The notes under the pieces: generated by a model
Databases searched by the model: none
The model's input: the letters and a program-made list of their open reading frames with translations, nothing else
What the model was told of the DNA's origin: nothing
Assembly (NCBI GenBank): GCA_947503435.1
Contig: CANNDL010000002.1
Coordinates: 339,258 to 403,257 of the forward strand
Direction: 5' to 3'
DNA length: 64,000 bases
Source of the DNA: an uncultured Kangiella sp.
GTDB lineage: Bacteria; Pseudomonadota; Gammaproteobacteria; Enterobacterales; Kangiellaceae
Part shown: piece by piece, positions 1 to 9,428 of the stretch
Numbering within the stretch: position 1 is the first letter of the stretch
How the letters are laid out: every line of letters begins with the position of its first letter
Program-made: the position numbers and the translations under genes

Positions 1-868
1 GTGCCACAAAAGCAACTTTTGGCGTGTGTTGGCGCGTTTTTGCTTCTTCAATATCGGTAATCAAACCCATCTTGATAGCGCCGTAAGCACGAATCGTTTC
101 AAACATTTCCAGTGCTTTATCATCGCCGTTGATATTGGTTTGTAATTCAGTGCCATTATAAGCACCATCAGTACCATTGCCCTGCATATTCGGTATTTCA
201 TCAGCATTTAAGAAAATGGTTGGAATACCTGCGGTAATCATAGTGGCCTTGAATGTACCAATATCGGGAACTTCTAAATCATCGACTAGATTACCCGTTG
301 GGAACATCGGTGTATCGCCTGATACTGGCTCAACAAATTCAATTTTTACTTCCGCTGCTGGGAAAGTTACGCCATCGAGTTCAAAATCACCCGTCTCTTG
401 TACTTCACCATTAGTAATAGGCACATGAGCAATAATGGTTTTCTTGATATTGGCTTGCCAAATACGCACCACGCAAATGCCGTTCTCAGGAATACGCTCT
501 GCATCGACCAAACCACTACTAATAGCGAAAGAGCCCACCGCCGCAGTTAAGTTACCGCAGTTACCACTCCAATCCACAAAAGGCTTATCAATCGACACCT
601 GACCGAATAAATAATCCACATCGTGATCAGCAACCGAGGCTTTAGAAACAATCACCGTTTTACTAGTACTGGAAGTTGCTCCGCCCATACCATCGGTTTG
701 TTTACCATAAGGATCAGGACTGCCAATCACACGAAGCAACAATCTATCGCGCGCTTCACCTGCAAGCTGCGCCGCTTCTGGCAAATCGGTTAACTTAAAG
801 AAAACACCTTTAGAAGTACCACCACGCATGTAAGTGGCTGGGACTTTGATCTGTGGTTTATGATTCAT
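1..868 (-). CDS. prpF: 2-methylaconitate cis-trans isomerase PrpF (3' part outside window)
   Basis: About 289 codons are visible from the ATG at 868 to the window edge, so the C-terminal quarter of a roughly 390-residue protein is missing. The translation starts MNHKPQIKVPATYMRGGTSKG and contains WSGNCGNLTAAVG, both typical of the PrpF fold, which is related to diaminopimelate epimerase. PrpF isomerises the 2-methylaconitate made by AcnD, so that AcnD plus PrpF replaces the PrpD dehydratase. It lies directly downstream of acnD in the same direction, the usual acnD-prpF arrangement. A large palindrome separates the two genes. Confidence 0.93.
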   Translation of the reverse strand, partial: MNHKPQIKVPATYMRGGTSKGVFFKLTDLPEAAQLAGEARDRLLLRVIGSPDPYGKQTDGMGGATSSTSKTVIVSKASVADHDVDYLFGQVSIDKPFVDWSGNCGNLTAAVGSFAISSGLVDAERIPENGICVVRIWQANIKKTIIAHVPITNGEVQETGDFELDGVTFPAAEVKIEFVEPVSGDTPMFPTGNLVDDLEVPDIGTFKATMITAGIPTIFLNADEIPNMQGNGTDGAYNGTELQTNINGDDKALEMFETIRAYGAIKMGLITDIEEAKTRQHTPKVAFVA

Positions 869-900
869 AAAAAACTCTAATAATTTATACAAAGTGTTGA

Positions 901-1005
901 TTCATAAGTGAGGGATTTTAATTGTTAGTCAGGAAGAAGCGCGCAATGTATAAATATACATGAGCACTTCTGACACAGCTAACGATTAAAATAACCGCTT
1001 ATGAA
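901..1005. repeat. 105-bp near-continuous imperfect palindrome
   Basis: The outer arms are 901-928 and 979-1005, starting ttcataag and ending cttatgaa, with about 85 percent pairing. The inner part continues to pair (gtcag...aag with ctt...ctgac) down to a self-complementary core, atgtataa/atatacat, at 947-962. Almost the whole acnD-prpF gap can therefore fold into one long hairpin, and the right arm overlaps the acnD stop codon at 999-1001. It is much longer than a rho-independent terminator and lacks a T run. It may be a MITE-like element or an mRNA processing or stabilising structure. Confidence 0.8.
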
Positions 1006-3590
1006 TTAGCACTTAAGAAGTCATTAGCAAAGCGCTGTAAAACACCACCTGCGTCATAGATAGACACTTCTTCGGCAGTATCTAAACGTGACTTCACAGG
1101 GATTCTAGCTTGTTCGCCATTCTTACGAGTAACGACCACAGTCATTTTAGAACCTGGGCTAATTTCGCCTTCAACATCGAAAGTTTCAGTACCATCAATG
1201 CCATAGTCTTTACGAGTTTCGCCATTGGTAAATTCTAATGGCAAAACACCCATGCCGATTAAGTTAGTACGGTGGATTCGCTCAAAGCCTTCGGCAACAA
1301 TCACTTCTACCCCTGCTAGACGCACGCCTTTGGCAGCCCAGTCGCGTGAAGAACCTTGACCATAGTCTGCGCCAGCAACAATGATTAGCGGCTGTTTACG
1401 CTCCATATAGGTCTCGATGGTTTCCCACATACGCATTTCAGTGCCGTCTGGTTCAAGACGTGCTAATGAGCCTTGCTTGATATTTCCTTCATCATCTAAA
1501 ACCATTTCGTTTAATAGTTTTGGATTCGCGAAAGTTGCACGTTGCGCGGTTAAGTGATCGCCACGGTGGGTTGCATAAGAATTATAGTCTTCTTCTGGCA
1601 AGCCCATCTTATCTAAGTAAGCGCCTGCTGCACTGGCTTTTTGAATAGCGTTCGACGGCGATAAATGGTCAGTGGTAATGTTATCGCCTAGTACCGCTAA
1701 CGGGCGCATACCTTTCATAGTTCGTTCGCCTGCTAGTGCACCTTCCCAATAAGGCGGACGACGAATGTAGGTACTCATTTCGCGCCAGTCGTAAAGAGGA
1801 TTCGACTTTTCACCCGTATCTACTTGCACATTGAACATTGGCTCATAGACTTTGGCGAAATGTTCTGGTTTAACGCTTTGCTTAATTACCGCGTTAATTT
1901 CTTCATCCGAAGGCCAGATATCTTTTAAGGTCACTGGCTTACCATTGGCGTCATGACCCAATGGATCTTTTTCAATATCAAAACGAATCGATCCCGCGAT
2001 GGCATAAGCCACAACTAATGGCGGCGAGGCCAAGAAAGCTTGGTCAGCATGCGGATGAATACGACCATCAAAGTTTCGGTTACCAGAAAGTACCGCCGTC
2101 GAATATAAGTCGCGGTCGATAATTTCTTGCTTGATTTTTGGATCCAGCGCACCACTCATACCGTTACAAGAAGTACAAGCATAAGCTACAACGCCAAAAC
2201 CTAACTGTTCAAGCTCGGGTAATAAATTGGCTTCTTCTAAATATAGAGTTACTGCTTTAGAGCCAGGCGCTAAAGAAGTTTTAACCCACGGCTTACGAGT
2301 TAGGCCATGTTTATTTGCGTTACGCGCTATTAATCCAGCGGCAATCATATTGCGTGGGTTTGAAGTATTAGTACAACTGGTAATTGCAGCGATGATACAA
2401 GCGCCATCAGGCATTAGGCCATCTTCAGATGAGTAGTCACCAGTGATACCTTTTTCGTTTAGATCCTTAACTGCTACACGAGCATGAGGATTCGAAGGGC
2501 CTGCGATGTTCATACCCACAGCGCCTAAATCAAAAGTTAATACACGCTCGTACTCAGCCTTAACCATAGCATCAGCCCAAAGGCCTGTTTGTTTAGCATA
2601 GTTTTCTACTAACTTAACTTGATCTGCATCGCGGCCAGTTAGCGTTAAGTAATCAATCGTTTGTTGATCGATATAGAACATGGCTGCGGTTGCGCCAAAT
2701 TCTGGAGTCATATTAGATATAGTTGCACGGTCACCAAGGGTTAATGCATTGGCACCTTCACCAAAGAACTCTAGGTAACTCGATACTACTTTTTCGTTAC
2801 GTAAGAATTCGGTTAAGGCTAAAACGATATCGGTCGAAGTAATACCCGGTTGCGGTTTACCCTTCATCTCAACACCAATAATGTCAGGAAGGCGCATATA
2901 AGAAGCACGGCCAAGCATCACGCTTTCTGCTTCAAGGCCACCAACACCGACTGAGATAACACCAAGCGCATCAACCATTGGCGTGTGGCTATCGGTACCT
3001 ACTAAAGTATCTGGGAAGGCAACGTTGTCTTTTATTTGAACAACTGGCGACATACGCTCCAAGTTGATTTGGTGCATAATGCCGTTACCAGGTGGAACTA
3101 CGTTGACGTTTTTAAATGCAGTTTTACACCAGTTGATAAAATGGAAACGATCTTCATTACGACGGTCTTCAATCGCACGATTCTTCTCGAAAGCATTTTC
3201 TTCGTAGCCCGCGTGCTCTACTGCTAAGGAATGATCTACGATTAACTGAGTTGGTACTACAGGGTTAATCTGTGCAGGGTCACCACCTTTTTCTGCAATT
3301 GCATCACGCAAACCGGCTAAATCAACAAAAGCGGTTTGGCCTAAAATATCGTGACAAACTACACGCGCCGGAAACCATGGGAAATCCAAATCGGTCTTGC
3401 GGTAAATGATTTGCTTTAGTGAATCAGTTAAAGTCTCAGGACTGCAACGACGCACTAAGTTTTCAGCCAGCACCTTAGATGTATAAGGCAGCTTGTCATA
3501 GGAGCCTGGCTCGATTGCTTCAATCGCTTCGCGCGTATCAAAATAATCTAAATTGCTGTTTGGTAATGCTTTACGGAAATTGCTGTTCAT
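999..3590 (-). CDS. acnD: Fe/S-dependent 2-methylisocitrate dehydratase AcnD
   Basis: This 863-residue aconitase-family enzyme dehydrates 2-methylcitrate in the propionate-degrading methylcitrate cycle, and its product is handed to PrpF. The [4Fe-4S] ligands are visible as C406 (in ITSCTNTSNP) and C472/C475 (in ACTSCNGMSG). The N-terminus (DYFDTREAIEAI, LPYTSKVLAENLVRRC) matches AcnD rather than the housekeeping aconitases. The C-terminal swivel domain carries GQGSSRDWAAKG. The start at 3590 is only 2 bases from the stop of the upstream lipoprotein gene, so the two are probably co-transcribed, though no strong ribosome site is visible there. Confidence 0.95.
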   Translation of the reverse strand: MNSNFRKALPNSNLDYFDTREAIEAIEPGSYDKLPYTSKVLAENLVRRCSPETLTDSLKQIIYRKTDLDFPWFPARVVCHDILGQTAFVDLAGLRDAIAEKGGDPAQINPVVPTQLIVDHSLAVEHAGYEENAFEKNRAIEDRRNEDRFHFINWCKTAFKNVNVVPPGNGIMHQINLERMSPVVQIKDNVAFPDTLVGTDSHTPMVDALGVISVGVGGLEAESVMLGRASYMRLPDIIGVEMKGKPQPGITSTDIVLALTEFLRNEKVVSSYLEFFGEGANALTLGDRATISNMTPEFGATAAMFYIDQQTIDYLTLTGRDADQVKLVENYAKQTGLWADAMVKAEYERVLTFDLGAVGMNIAGPSNPHARVAVKDLNEKGITGDYSSEDGLMPDGACIIAAITSCTNTSNPRNMIAAGLIARNANKHGLTRKPWVKTSLAPGSKAVTLYLEEANLLPELEQLGFGVVAYACTSCNGMSGALDPKIKQEIIDRDLYSTAVLSGNRNFDGRIHPHADQAFLASPPLVVAYAIAGSIRFDIEKDPLGHDANGKPVTLKDIWPSDEEINAVIKQSVKPEHFAKVYEPMFNVQVDTGEKSNPLYDWREMSTYIRRPPYWEGALAGERTMKGMRPLAVLGDNITTDHLSPSNAIQKASAAGAYLDKMGLPEEDYNSYATHRGDHLTAQRATFANPKLLNEMVLDDEGNIKQGSLARLEPDGTEMRMWETIETYMERKQPLIIVAGADYGQGSSRDWAAKGVRLAGVEVIVAEGFERIHRTNLIGMGVLPLEFTNGETRKDYGIDGTETFDVEGEISPGSKMTVVVTRKNGEQARIPVKSRLDTAEEVSIYDAGGVLQRFANDFLSANS

Positions 3591-3592
3591 AA

Positions 3593-4021
3593 TTAGTTTA
3601 CTGGTTTTAAATATACTTTAACTTCGGTAATTTCATTAGATAATACTTTATCACCGCTCTTAAACTTAGCTTCCTTTCTTACAAGAGAATAAATACCTGT
3701 ATCATCTCTTCCTACAATAATAGGCATCTTTTCATTATCGAGTTTATATTGAGAATCACTCTCTTTTATCAATTGGTATTTTCTTCCCGGAGCGACTTTG
3801 CCGTTATATTCAATAATTATGGAGTCGTTGTTTAGGGTCAATTTATAACCTTGATCAAAACTAGTGTACATATCTAGAAGTTTTTTCTGATCTGAGTTTA
3901 AATTCTTAGATACCTTATCAGTTTTATCAAGGTCAAACTCCCAAGTACCGATATACCAATTATCTGAGTTAGAACATGAAGATAGAGCAATGATCATTAT
4001 TATTAATAAAATTCTTTTCAT
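3593..4021 (-). CDS. small predicted lipoprotein inside the methylcitrate operon
   Basis: The product has 142 residues and a lipoprotein signal: MKRILLIIMIIALSSC, with C16 as the lipidation cysteine. The rest is a small charged domain with WYIGTWEFDLDKTDKVSKNL, the pattern seen in beta-barrel or lipocalin-like lipoproteins that begin with a G-x-W motif. I do not recognise the family. It lies between prpC and acnD, where no lipoprotein is usual, ends 2 bases before acnD, and is more AT-rich than its neighbours. This suggests a late insertion into the operon. A metabolic role is not supported. Confidence 0.72.
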   Translation of the reverse strand: MKRILLIIMIIALSSCSNSDNWYIGTWEFDLDKTDKVSKNLNSDQKKLLDMYTSFDQGYKLTLNNDSIIIEYNGKVAPGRKYQLIKESDSQYKLDNEKMPIIVGRDDTGIYSLVRKEAKFKSGDKVLSNEITEVKVYLKPVN

Positions 4022-4073
4022 TTTTTATCCTAAATATCTATCTAGACTTAATAAATGATGTTGAAAAGGCGGC

Positions 4074-4134
4074 AAAAGCTAGCGAAAAACCGGAGGTTAC
4101 CAAATTGGTAATTGAGGATTTTGAGCTAGCTTTT
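4074..4134. repeat. imperfect palindrome between prpC and the lipoprotein gene, possible terminator
   Basis: The outer arms aaaagctagc (4074-4083) and gctagctttt (4125-4134) are perfectly complementary. In the centre ttaccaa/ttggtaa (4097-4111) forms a second perfect arm pair around a single base. In the direction of prpC transcription the outer stem ends in GCTAGCTTTT, so it could act as a terminator or attenuator that lowers expression of the lipoprotein gene, acnD and prpF relative to prpBC. The surrounding gap (4022-4166) also holds a start-less open frame on the plus strand, described in the findings. Confidence 0.55.
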
Positions 4135-4166
4135 AACAAGCTTATCAGCATTAGATATTAAGTCGT

Positions 4167-5315
4167 TTATCTATCTGCTAAAGGAACAAACTCTTGGTCA
4201 TCAGGACCATGATAATTTGCTGAAGGACGGATAATCTTGCCATCAACTCTTTGCTCCATAACGTGAGCAGCCCAACCAGTAATACGAGAACAAACAAAGA
4301 TAGGCGTAAACATTGAAGTTGGAATACCCATTTTGTTGTACGAAACTGCTGAGAACCAATCTAGGTTCGGGAACATTTTTTTCTCGTCCCACATGATAGT
4401 TTCTAAACGCTCAGCAACGTCATATAACTTCATATCGCCTTGCTCTTCAGAAAGTTCTTTAGCAACTTCTTTAATCACTTCATTACGTGGATCAGAAACT
4501 GTATAAACTGGGTGACCGAAACCGATTACGATTTCTTTACGCGCTAAACGCTCTTTAATATCTGCTTCCGCGTGATCCGCTGAGTCATAACGCATTTGGA
4601 TATCCAATGCGACTTCGTTTGCACCACCGTGCTTAGGACCACGAAGTGCACCAATACCACCACAAATTGCAGAATACATATCTGAACCCGTTCCTGTAAT
4701 AACGCGGCTTGTGAAAGTTGAAGCGTTGAACTCATGCTCTGCGTATAAGTTTAAAGAAATCTGCATCGCACGAACCCAAGAATCAGGACATTTCTCACCG
4801 TGTAATAAATGTAAGAAGTGACCTGCAATTGAATCTTCATCAGTGTCTAAATCAATACAAACGCCATTGTGCGAGAAATGGTACCAGTACAATAACATTG
4901 ATGGGAAAGATGCCATTAAGCGATCGGAAATATCTTTCGCTTCATTTATTGGCTGACTTTCGCGTTCTGGTAAAACCGTACCTAACATTGAACAACCGGT
5001 ACGCAATACATCCATCGGATGTGCGTTTGCAGGAATTAATTCTAATGCGTCTTGAACTAATGCTGGTAAGCCACGAAGTGCTTTTAATTTACGCTTATAA
5101 TTTTTTAATTCCGCAGCATTTGGTAATTTACCGTGAATTAAAAGGTGTGCTACTTCTTCAAACTCAGCATTTGCTGCTAAATCTAAAATATCGTAACCAC
5201 GGTAGCTTAAATCGTTACCTGTACGACCTACGGTACATAGTTCCGTGTTACCTGCTGCAACACCAGAAAGTGCTACTGACTTTTTTGGCTTTGGTAGTTT
5301 CTGTTCAGACATCAT
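4167..5315 (-). CDS. prpC: 2-methylcitrate synthase PrpC
   Basis: A type I citrate-synthase family enzyme of 382 residues that condenses propionyl-CoA with oxaloacetate to 2-methylcitrate. The catalytic histidines are seen as H229 in GPKHGGANE and H268 in GFGHPVYT. The length (about 380) and the motif [10 protein letters not shown] fit 2-methylcitrate synthases and short citrate synthases; the prpB/acnD context decides for PrpC. An AGGAG lies 3 bases from the first ATG (5315) and 6 from an immediately following second ATG (5312), so the second may be the real start. It follows prpB by 51 bases. Confidence 0.95.
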   Translation of the reverse strand: MMSEQKLPKPKKSVALSGVAAGNTELCTVGRTGNDLSYRGYDILDLAANAEFEEVAHLLIHGKLPNAAELKNYKRKLKALRGLPALVQDALELIPANAHPMDVLRTGCSMLGTVLPERESQPINEAKDISDRLMASFPSMLLYWYHFSHNGVCIDLDTDEDSIAGHFLHLLHGEKCPDSWVRAMQISLNLYAEHEFNASTFTSRVITGTGSDMYSAICGGIGALRGPKHGGANEVALDIQMRYDSADHAEADIKERLARKEIVIGFGHPVYTVSDPRNEVIKEVAKELSEEQGDMKLYDVAERLETIMWDEKKMFPNLDWFSAVSYNKMGIPTSMFTPIFVCSRITGWAAHVMEQRVDGKIIRPSANYHGPDDQEFVPLADR

Positions 5316-5366
5316 TAACTCCTAAATTTTAATCTCTACAATTTTTTATGACTTATTCTCTTTCTA

Positions 5367-6245
5367 CTACTTCTCTTTACCCTCGGAGAATAAGCTATCT
5401 AATTTTTGTTCGTACTCGAGGTAGCCTAAATGTGCATATAACTCTTCACGAGTTTGCATAATGTCGACAACATCACGTTGATGACCATTGGCTAATACTG
5501 ATTTATAAAAAGTTTCAGCAGCGCGATTCATAGCGCGATATGCACCACAACAATATAAAACGATATCCACGCCTACATCGCCTAACTCTTCACAAGAAAA
5601 TAATGGCGTTGCACCGAACTCCGTAATGTTCGCTAAGATTGGCGCATCTACTTTAGAGCGAATTTCTTTGTACTGCTCTAGCGTGCTAACCGCTTCAGGG
5701 AAGATCATATCCGCACCAGCTTCAATACAAGCATTAGCACGATCAATAGCTGAATTCATACCTTCAGCTTGAAGAGCATCAGTACGCGCCATAATGACAA
5801 AGTTTTCATCAGTTCGCGCATCAACGGCAGACTTGATGCGATCAACCATCTCTTGTTGCGAAACAATTTCTTTACCCGGTCTATGGCCGCAACGTTTAGT
5901 AGCTACCTGATCTTCCATATGGAAACCCGCAGCACCTGATTTAATCAAAGCTCTTGTAGTACGGGCAATATTAAAAGTACCACCGAAACCTGTATCGATA
6001 TCGACCATTAATGGCAAAGAACAAACGTCAGTAATACGACGAATATCCACTAATAAATCTTCAGCGGTAGAAATACCTAAATCTGGCATACCCAAAGAAT
6101 TAGCTGCAACACCACCACCAGAAAGATAAACGGCTTTATGTCCTACTGCTTCAGCCATACGCGCTGCATAAGCGGTAATAGTACCCATTAATTGTAGTGG
6201 ATGATTTTCTGCCACCGCTTGACGAAATTTTAAACCTGCACTCAT
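5367..6245 (-). CDS. prpB: methylisocitrate lyase PrpB
   Basis: The 292-residue enzyme of the isocitrate lyase/PEP mutase family cleaves 2-methylisocitrate into pyruvate and succinate. Visible hallmarks are [15 protein letters not shown], the metal-binding region VDIDTGFGG and the active-site loop [10 protein letters not shown] with C119. The length matches the family (about 295). The gene lies 34 bases downstream of the fumarase gene and 51 upstream of prpC, all in one direction, which supports a single propionate-catabolic transcript. Confidence 0.95.
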   Translation of the reverse strand: MSAGLKFRQAVAENHPLQLMGTITAYAARMAEAVGHKAVYLSGGGVAANSLGMPDLGISTAEDLLVDIRRITDVCSLPLMVDIDTGFGGTFNIARTTRALIKSGAAGFHMEDQVATKRCGHRPGKEIVSQQEMVDRIKSAVDARTDENFVIMARTDALQAEGMNSAIDRANACIEAGADMIFPEAVSTLEQYKEIRSKVDAPILANITEFGATPLFSCEELGDVGVDIVLYCCGAYRAMNRAAETFYKSVLANGHQRDVVDIMQTREELYAHLGYLEYEQKLDSLFSEGKEK

Positions 6246-6279
6246 ATCAAATCTCTACTTAAATTATTTGTCTAATTCG

Positions 6280-7785
6280 TTACTTATCTAACTTAACTTT
6301 CCAAATCGCTGGACCAGTCTTATGGACCGACTCACCTTGTGAATCTACCGCTACCGTTACTGGCATATCCACTACATCGAATTCGTAAACCGCTTCCATT
6401 CCTAACTCTGGAAATGCAACCACTTTTGAATTCTTAATCGCTTTAGATACTAAATAAGCAGCGCCACCGACAGCCATTAAATAAGTCGACTTATGCTTTT
6501 TAATTGCATTAATACCTGCTTCACCGCGTTCGGCTTTACCAATCATGCCTAACAAACCAGTTTCAGCCAGCATCATCTCGGTAAACTTATCCATACGAGT
6601 AGCCGTTGTCGGGCCTGCTGGGCCTACCGCTTCATCACCCACTGCATCCACCGGGCCTACGTAATAAATAAAGCGATTATTAAAATCTAATCCTTCAGGT
6701 AAACCTTCGCCAGAATCTAATAAGTCTTTAATACGTTTATGCGCTGCATCACGACCCGTTAAGATTTTACCGTTGAGTAATAGAACATCGCCTGGATTCC
6801 AGCTTTCTACTTCTCCCTGAGTAATATTGTTCACATCTACACGCTTAGCATCTTCAGATGCTTCGTAATCCATGTTTGGCCAGTCTTCAATGGATGGTGG
6901 TGTCAGTTTAGCAGGGCCTGTGCCGTCTAATGTGAAGTGTATATGACGAGTTGCTGCGCAGTTTGGGATCATGGCAACTGGTTTAGAAGCTGCGTGAGTT
7001 GGCCAGTCATTAATTTTAACGTCCATAACCGTGGTTACGCCGCCAAGACCTTGGGCGCCAATACCTAACTTGTTTACCGCTTCATAAATTTTGATACGTA
7101 ATTCTTCAACGCGATTCGACGGGCCACGCTTTAATAATTCTTGCATATCGATTGGATCCATTAAGGATTCTTTTGCAAGTAACATGGCTTTTTCAGCAGT
7201 TCCGCCGACACCAATACCTAGGATACCTGGCGGACACCAGCCAGCACCCATTTTAGGAACCGTTTCTACAACCCAATCCACAATCGAATCAGAAGGGTTT
7301 AGCATGACGAATTTAGATTTATTTTCCGAGCCACCGCCTTTTGCCGCAACCGTCACATCAACTTTGTCACCTTTAACCATTTTGGTATGAACGACTGCAG
7401 GGGTATTGTCTTTAGAATTGATTCGTTTACCAGCTGGGTCCATTAATACTGAAGCTCGTAATGGGTTGTCGGGATTTAAGTAAGCACGACGAACACCCTC
7501 GTCCACCATTTCTTGAATATCCATGCCGCCCTCAAAGCGTGCATCCATACCGATTTCCACAATGGCCATAGCAATACCCGTATCTTGGCAAACAGGACGA
7601 TGGCCCATTGCCGACATACGCGAATTCACCAAGATTTGCTTCATAGCATCTTTCGCCGCTGGGCTTTCTTCTTTTTCGTAAGCCGCAGTCATGGCTTGAA
7701 CAAAATCTTTAGGATGATAGTAAGAAATGTATTGGAAAGCGTCTGCTACGCTTTCGATGAAGTCTTCGGACTTGATAGTCGCCAT
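6280..7785 (-). CDS. class I (iron-sulfur) fumarate hydratase
   Basis: A single-chain class I fumarase of 501 residues that hydrates fumarate to L-malate with a [4Fe-4S] cluster. Cluster cysteines are expected at C66 (RPVCQDTG), in GAGWCPPGILGIG and in PNCAATRH. The C-terminal beta domain includes VGPVDAVGDEAVGPAGPTTATRMD. It is the first gene of the methylcitrate operon: PrpB releases succinate, which is oxidised to fumarate, and this enzyme helps return it to the oxaloacetate that PrpC needs. Class I fumarases can also act on mesaconate or tartrate, so side activity is possible. Confidence 0.9.
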   Translation of the reverse strand: MATIKSEDFIESVADAFQYISYYHPKDFVQAMTAAYEKEESPAAKDAMKQILVNSRMSAMGHRPVCQDTGIAMAIVEIGMDARFEGGMDIQEMVDEGVRRAYLNPDNPLRASVLMDPAGKRINSKDNTPAVVHTKMVKGDKVDVTVAAKGGGSENKSKFVMLNPSDSIVDWVVETVPKMGAGWCPPGILGIGVGGTAEKAMLLAKESLMDPIDMQELLKRGPSNRVEELRIKIYEAVNKLGIGAQGLGGVTTVMDVKINDWPTHAASKPVAMIPNCAATRHIHFTLDGTGPAKLTPPSIEDWPNMDYEASEDAKRVDVNNITQGEVESWNPGDVLLLNGKILTGRDAAHKRIKDLLDSGEGLPEGLDFNNRFIYYVGPVDAVGDEAVGPAGPTTATRMDKFTEMMLAETGLLGMIGKAERGEAGINAIKKHKSTYLMAVGGAAYLVSKAIKNSKVVAFPELGMEAVYEFDVVDMPVTVAVDSQGESVHKTGPAIWKVKLDK

Positions 7786-7813
7786 TAACAGTCTCCGATC
7801 CGCTAATCTAAAC

Positions 7814-7841
7814 GCCAGGGATTGTTTCTATACAATCTGGC
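7814..7841. promoter_or_regulatory. extended dyad upstream of the fumarase-prp operon, candidate operator
   Basis: The sequence reads GCCAG-GG-ATTGT-N6-ACAAT-CTGGC: ten complementary positions on each side with one 2-base bulge. It sits about 30-55 bases before the fumarase start, in the 176-base gap shared with divergent pabB. Position and symmetry suit a repressor or activator site for the propionate operon, or a hairpin in its 5' leader. No PrpR or GntR gene is present beside it, so the cognate regulator is unknown. Confidence 0.45.
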
Positions 7842-7961
7842 AAGAAGTCTCTAAAATCAGCCCATAAGTATAACTGCTGGATCAGGCGTTTCCCAAATTT
7901 TAGACGCCAATTAATTAAAGATCGTGTAGTTTTGTCCTTTTTTTGAACAATTGAAGCCTAA

Positions 7962-9428
7962 ATGAGCAATACTGACCCACAATATGTAGAATTTGGTTAC
8001 CGAGACCCAGCAGCGGTTCGGCAGTTATTTTCCTACTTTGCTGAAGAAGAATGGTCACTATTACTCGATAGCGGAAAAACCATTCACCAGGCGGCTAAAT
8101 TTGATTTGATACTGGCACGCCCTAAAGCCACTTTGAGTTTTAGTGATAATCAGAGCAATGTAACGGGCGTTAATATTGAAGTTACTCATAAGCCTTTTGA
8201 AGACTTAAGGAGTTTTTATAACGCTGGATTAAAGGATTACCAAGAATTACCCCTCGAACTTTCACACTTACCATTTCATGGTGGTGTTGCAGGCTATTCT
8301 AGTTATGACCTTGGACGCTATGTGGAACTGCTACCTGAGCTTGCCGAAAAAGACATACATTTGCCTGAAATGGCTTATGGTCTTTATGAATGGGCCTTTA
8401 TTAGCGATCATGCGCAAAAGAAAAGCTATCTATTACGTTTCTCGCTTTCTGATAAGCCCAGTCAACAATCTTATTGGCAAGATATTGTTTCAGAATTCGA
8501 GGACTATTATCAACGTGCTGGTGCGCCAAAATATCCAAGCTTTGAATTAACAAGCCAATGGCAGTCCAATATGGACGAGCAAGGCTACAAGGATCGCTTC
8601 AAAAAAGTTCATGACTATATTCATGCTGGCGATTGCTATCAAACCAATCTTGCTCAAAGATTTAGTGCTGAATATAAAGGTCATCCATGGAATGCTTATT
8701 TGCAATTGACGGAACATAATCAAGCGCCCTTCTCTGCTTATATGAATTTAGGCGAACAACAAATTCTATCCTTATCTCCCGAGCGATTTATTCAAATAGA
8801 AAAGCGTGACGGTAAAAGTCATGTCATTACCCAGCCAATTAAAGGGACTCGTCCACGCAGTAAAGATCCTGTCGAAGACAAAGCTTTATCAGATGAGCTT
8901 TTAAACAGCGAAAAAGATCGTGCCGAAAATTTAATGATCGTTGATCTTTTACGAAATGATATTGGGCGCACTGCAAAATATGGTTCGGTGAATGTTTCCA
9001 AGTTATTTGAATTACAAAGTTTTATCTCGGTACATCATCTGGTCAGTACAATCGAAGCTGATTTAGCAAAAGACAAAGATGGCTTTGATTTATTAGAGAA
9101 CTGTTTCCCCGGTGGTTCGATTACCGGTGCTCCGAAAATTCGTGCCATGGAAATTATCGAAGAGCTAGAGCCTCACAGACGCAGTATCTACTGCGGTTCT
9201 GTTTTATACTATGATTTTAGGGGTTTCTTAGATTCTAGTATTACGATTCGAACTTTAGTGACCGAGAACTTTTCACCTAGCTCCGCTGAAGGCTCTTTAT
9301 CCGCTAAGGGCTCTATCTACGCTTGGGGAGGCGGTGGCTTAGTAGCTGACTCAGAAGCCGAAAGTGAATACCAAGAAACCTATCATAAATTAAGCCGAAT
9401 TTTGCCCGTTCTAGCTCCCGATGATTAA
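7962..9428 (+). CDS. pabB: aminodeoxychorismate synthase component I PabB
   Basis: A 488-residue chorismate-binding enzyme that aminates chorismate to 4-amino-4-deoxychorismate for folate synthesis, using ammonia from a glutaminase partner (PabA) not seen here. The family lysine motif appears in QPIKGTRPRS. Further chorismate-domain blocks are SPERFIQIE, DRAENLMIVDLLRNDIG and FPGGSITGAPKIRAMEII. Length and the missing anthranilate-synthase leader features favour PabB over TrpE. The order pabB-nudL-sdaA matches that in E. coli, and pabB overlaps the next start by 8 bases. Confidence 0.93.
   Translation: MSNTDPQYVEFGYRDPAAVRQLFSYFAEEEWSLLLDSGKTIHQAAKFDLILARPKATLSFSDNQSNVTGVNIEVTHKPFEDLRSFYNAGLKDYQELPLELSHLPFHGGVAGYSSYDLGRYVELLPELAEKDIHLPEMAYGLYEWAFISDHAQKKSYLLRFSLSDKPSQQSYWQDIVSEFEDYYQRAGAPKYPSFELTSQWQSNMDEQGYKDRFKKVHDYIHAGDCYQTNLAQRFSAEYKGHPWNAYLQLTEHNQAPFSAYMNLGEQQILSLSPERFIQIEKRDGKSHVITQPIKGTRPRSKDPVEDKALSDELLNSEKDRAENLMIVDLLRNDIGRTAKYGSVNVSKLFELQSFISVHHLVSTIEADLAKDKDGFDLLENCFPGGSITGAPKIRAMEIIEELEPHRRSIYCGSVLYYDFRGFLDSSITIRTLVTENFSPSSAEGSLSAKGSIYAWGGGGLVADSEAESEYQETYHKLSRILPVLAPDD

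Noticed and set aside
4829..5332. A 167-residue plus-strand frame opposite prpC
   Set aside because: It lies wholly opposite a strongly supported prpC gene and has no conserved family pattern.
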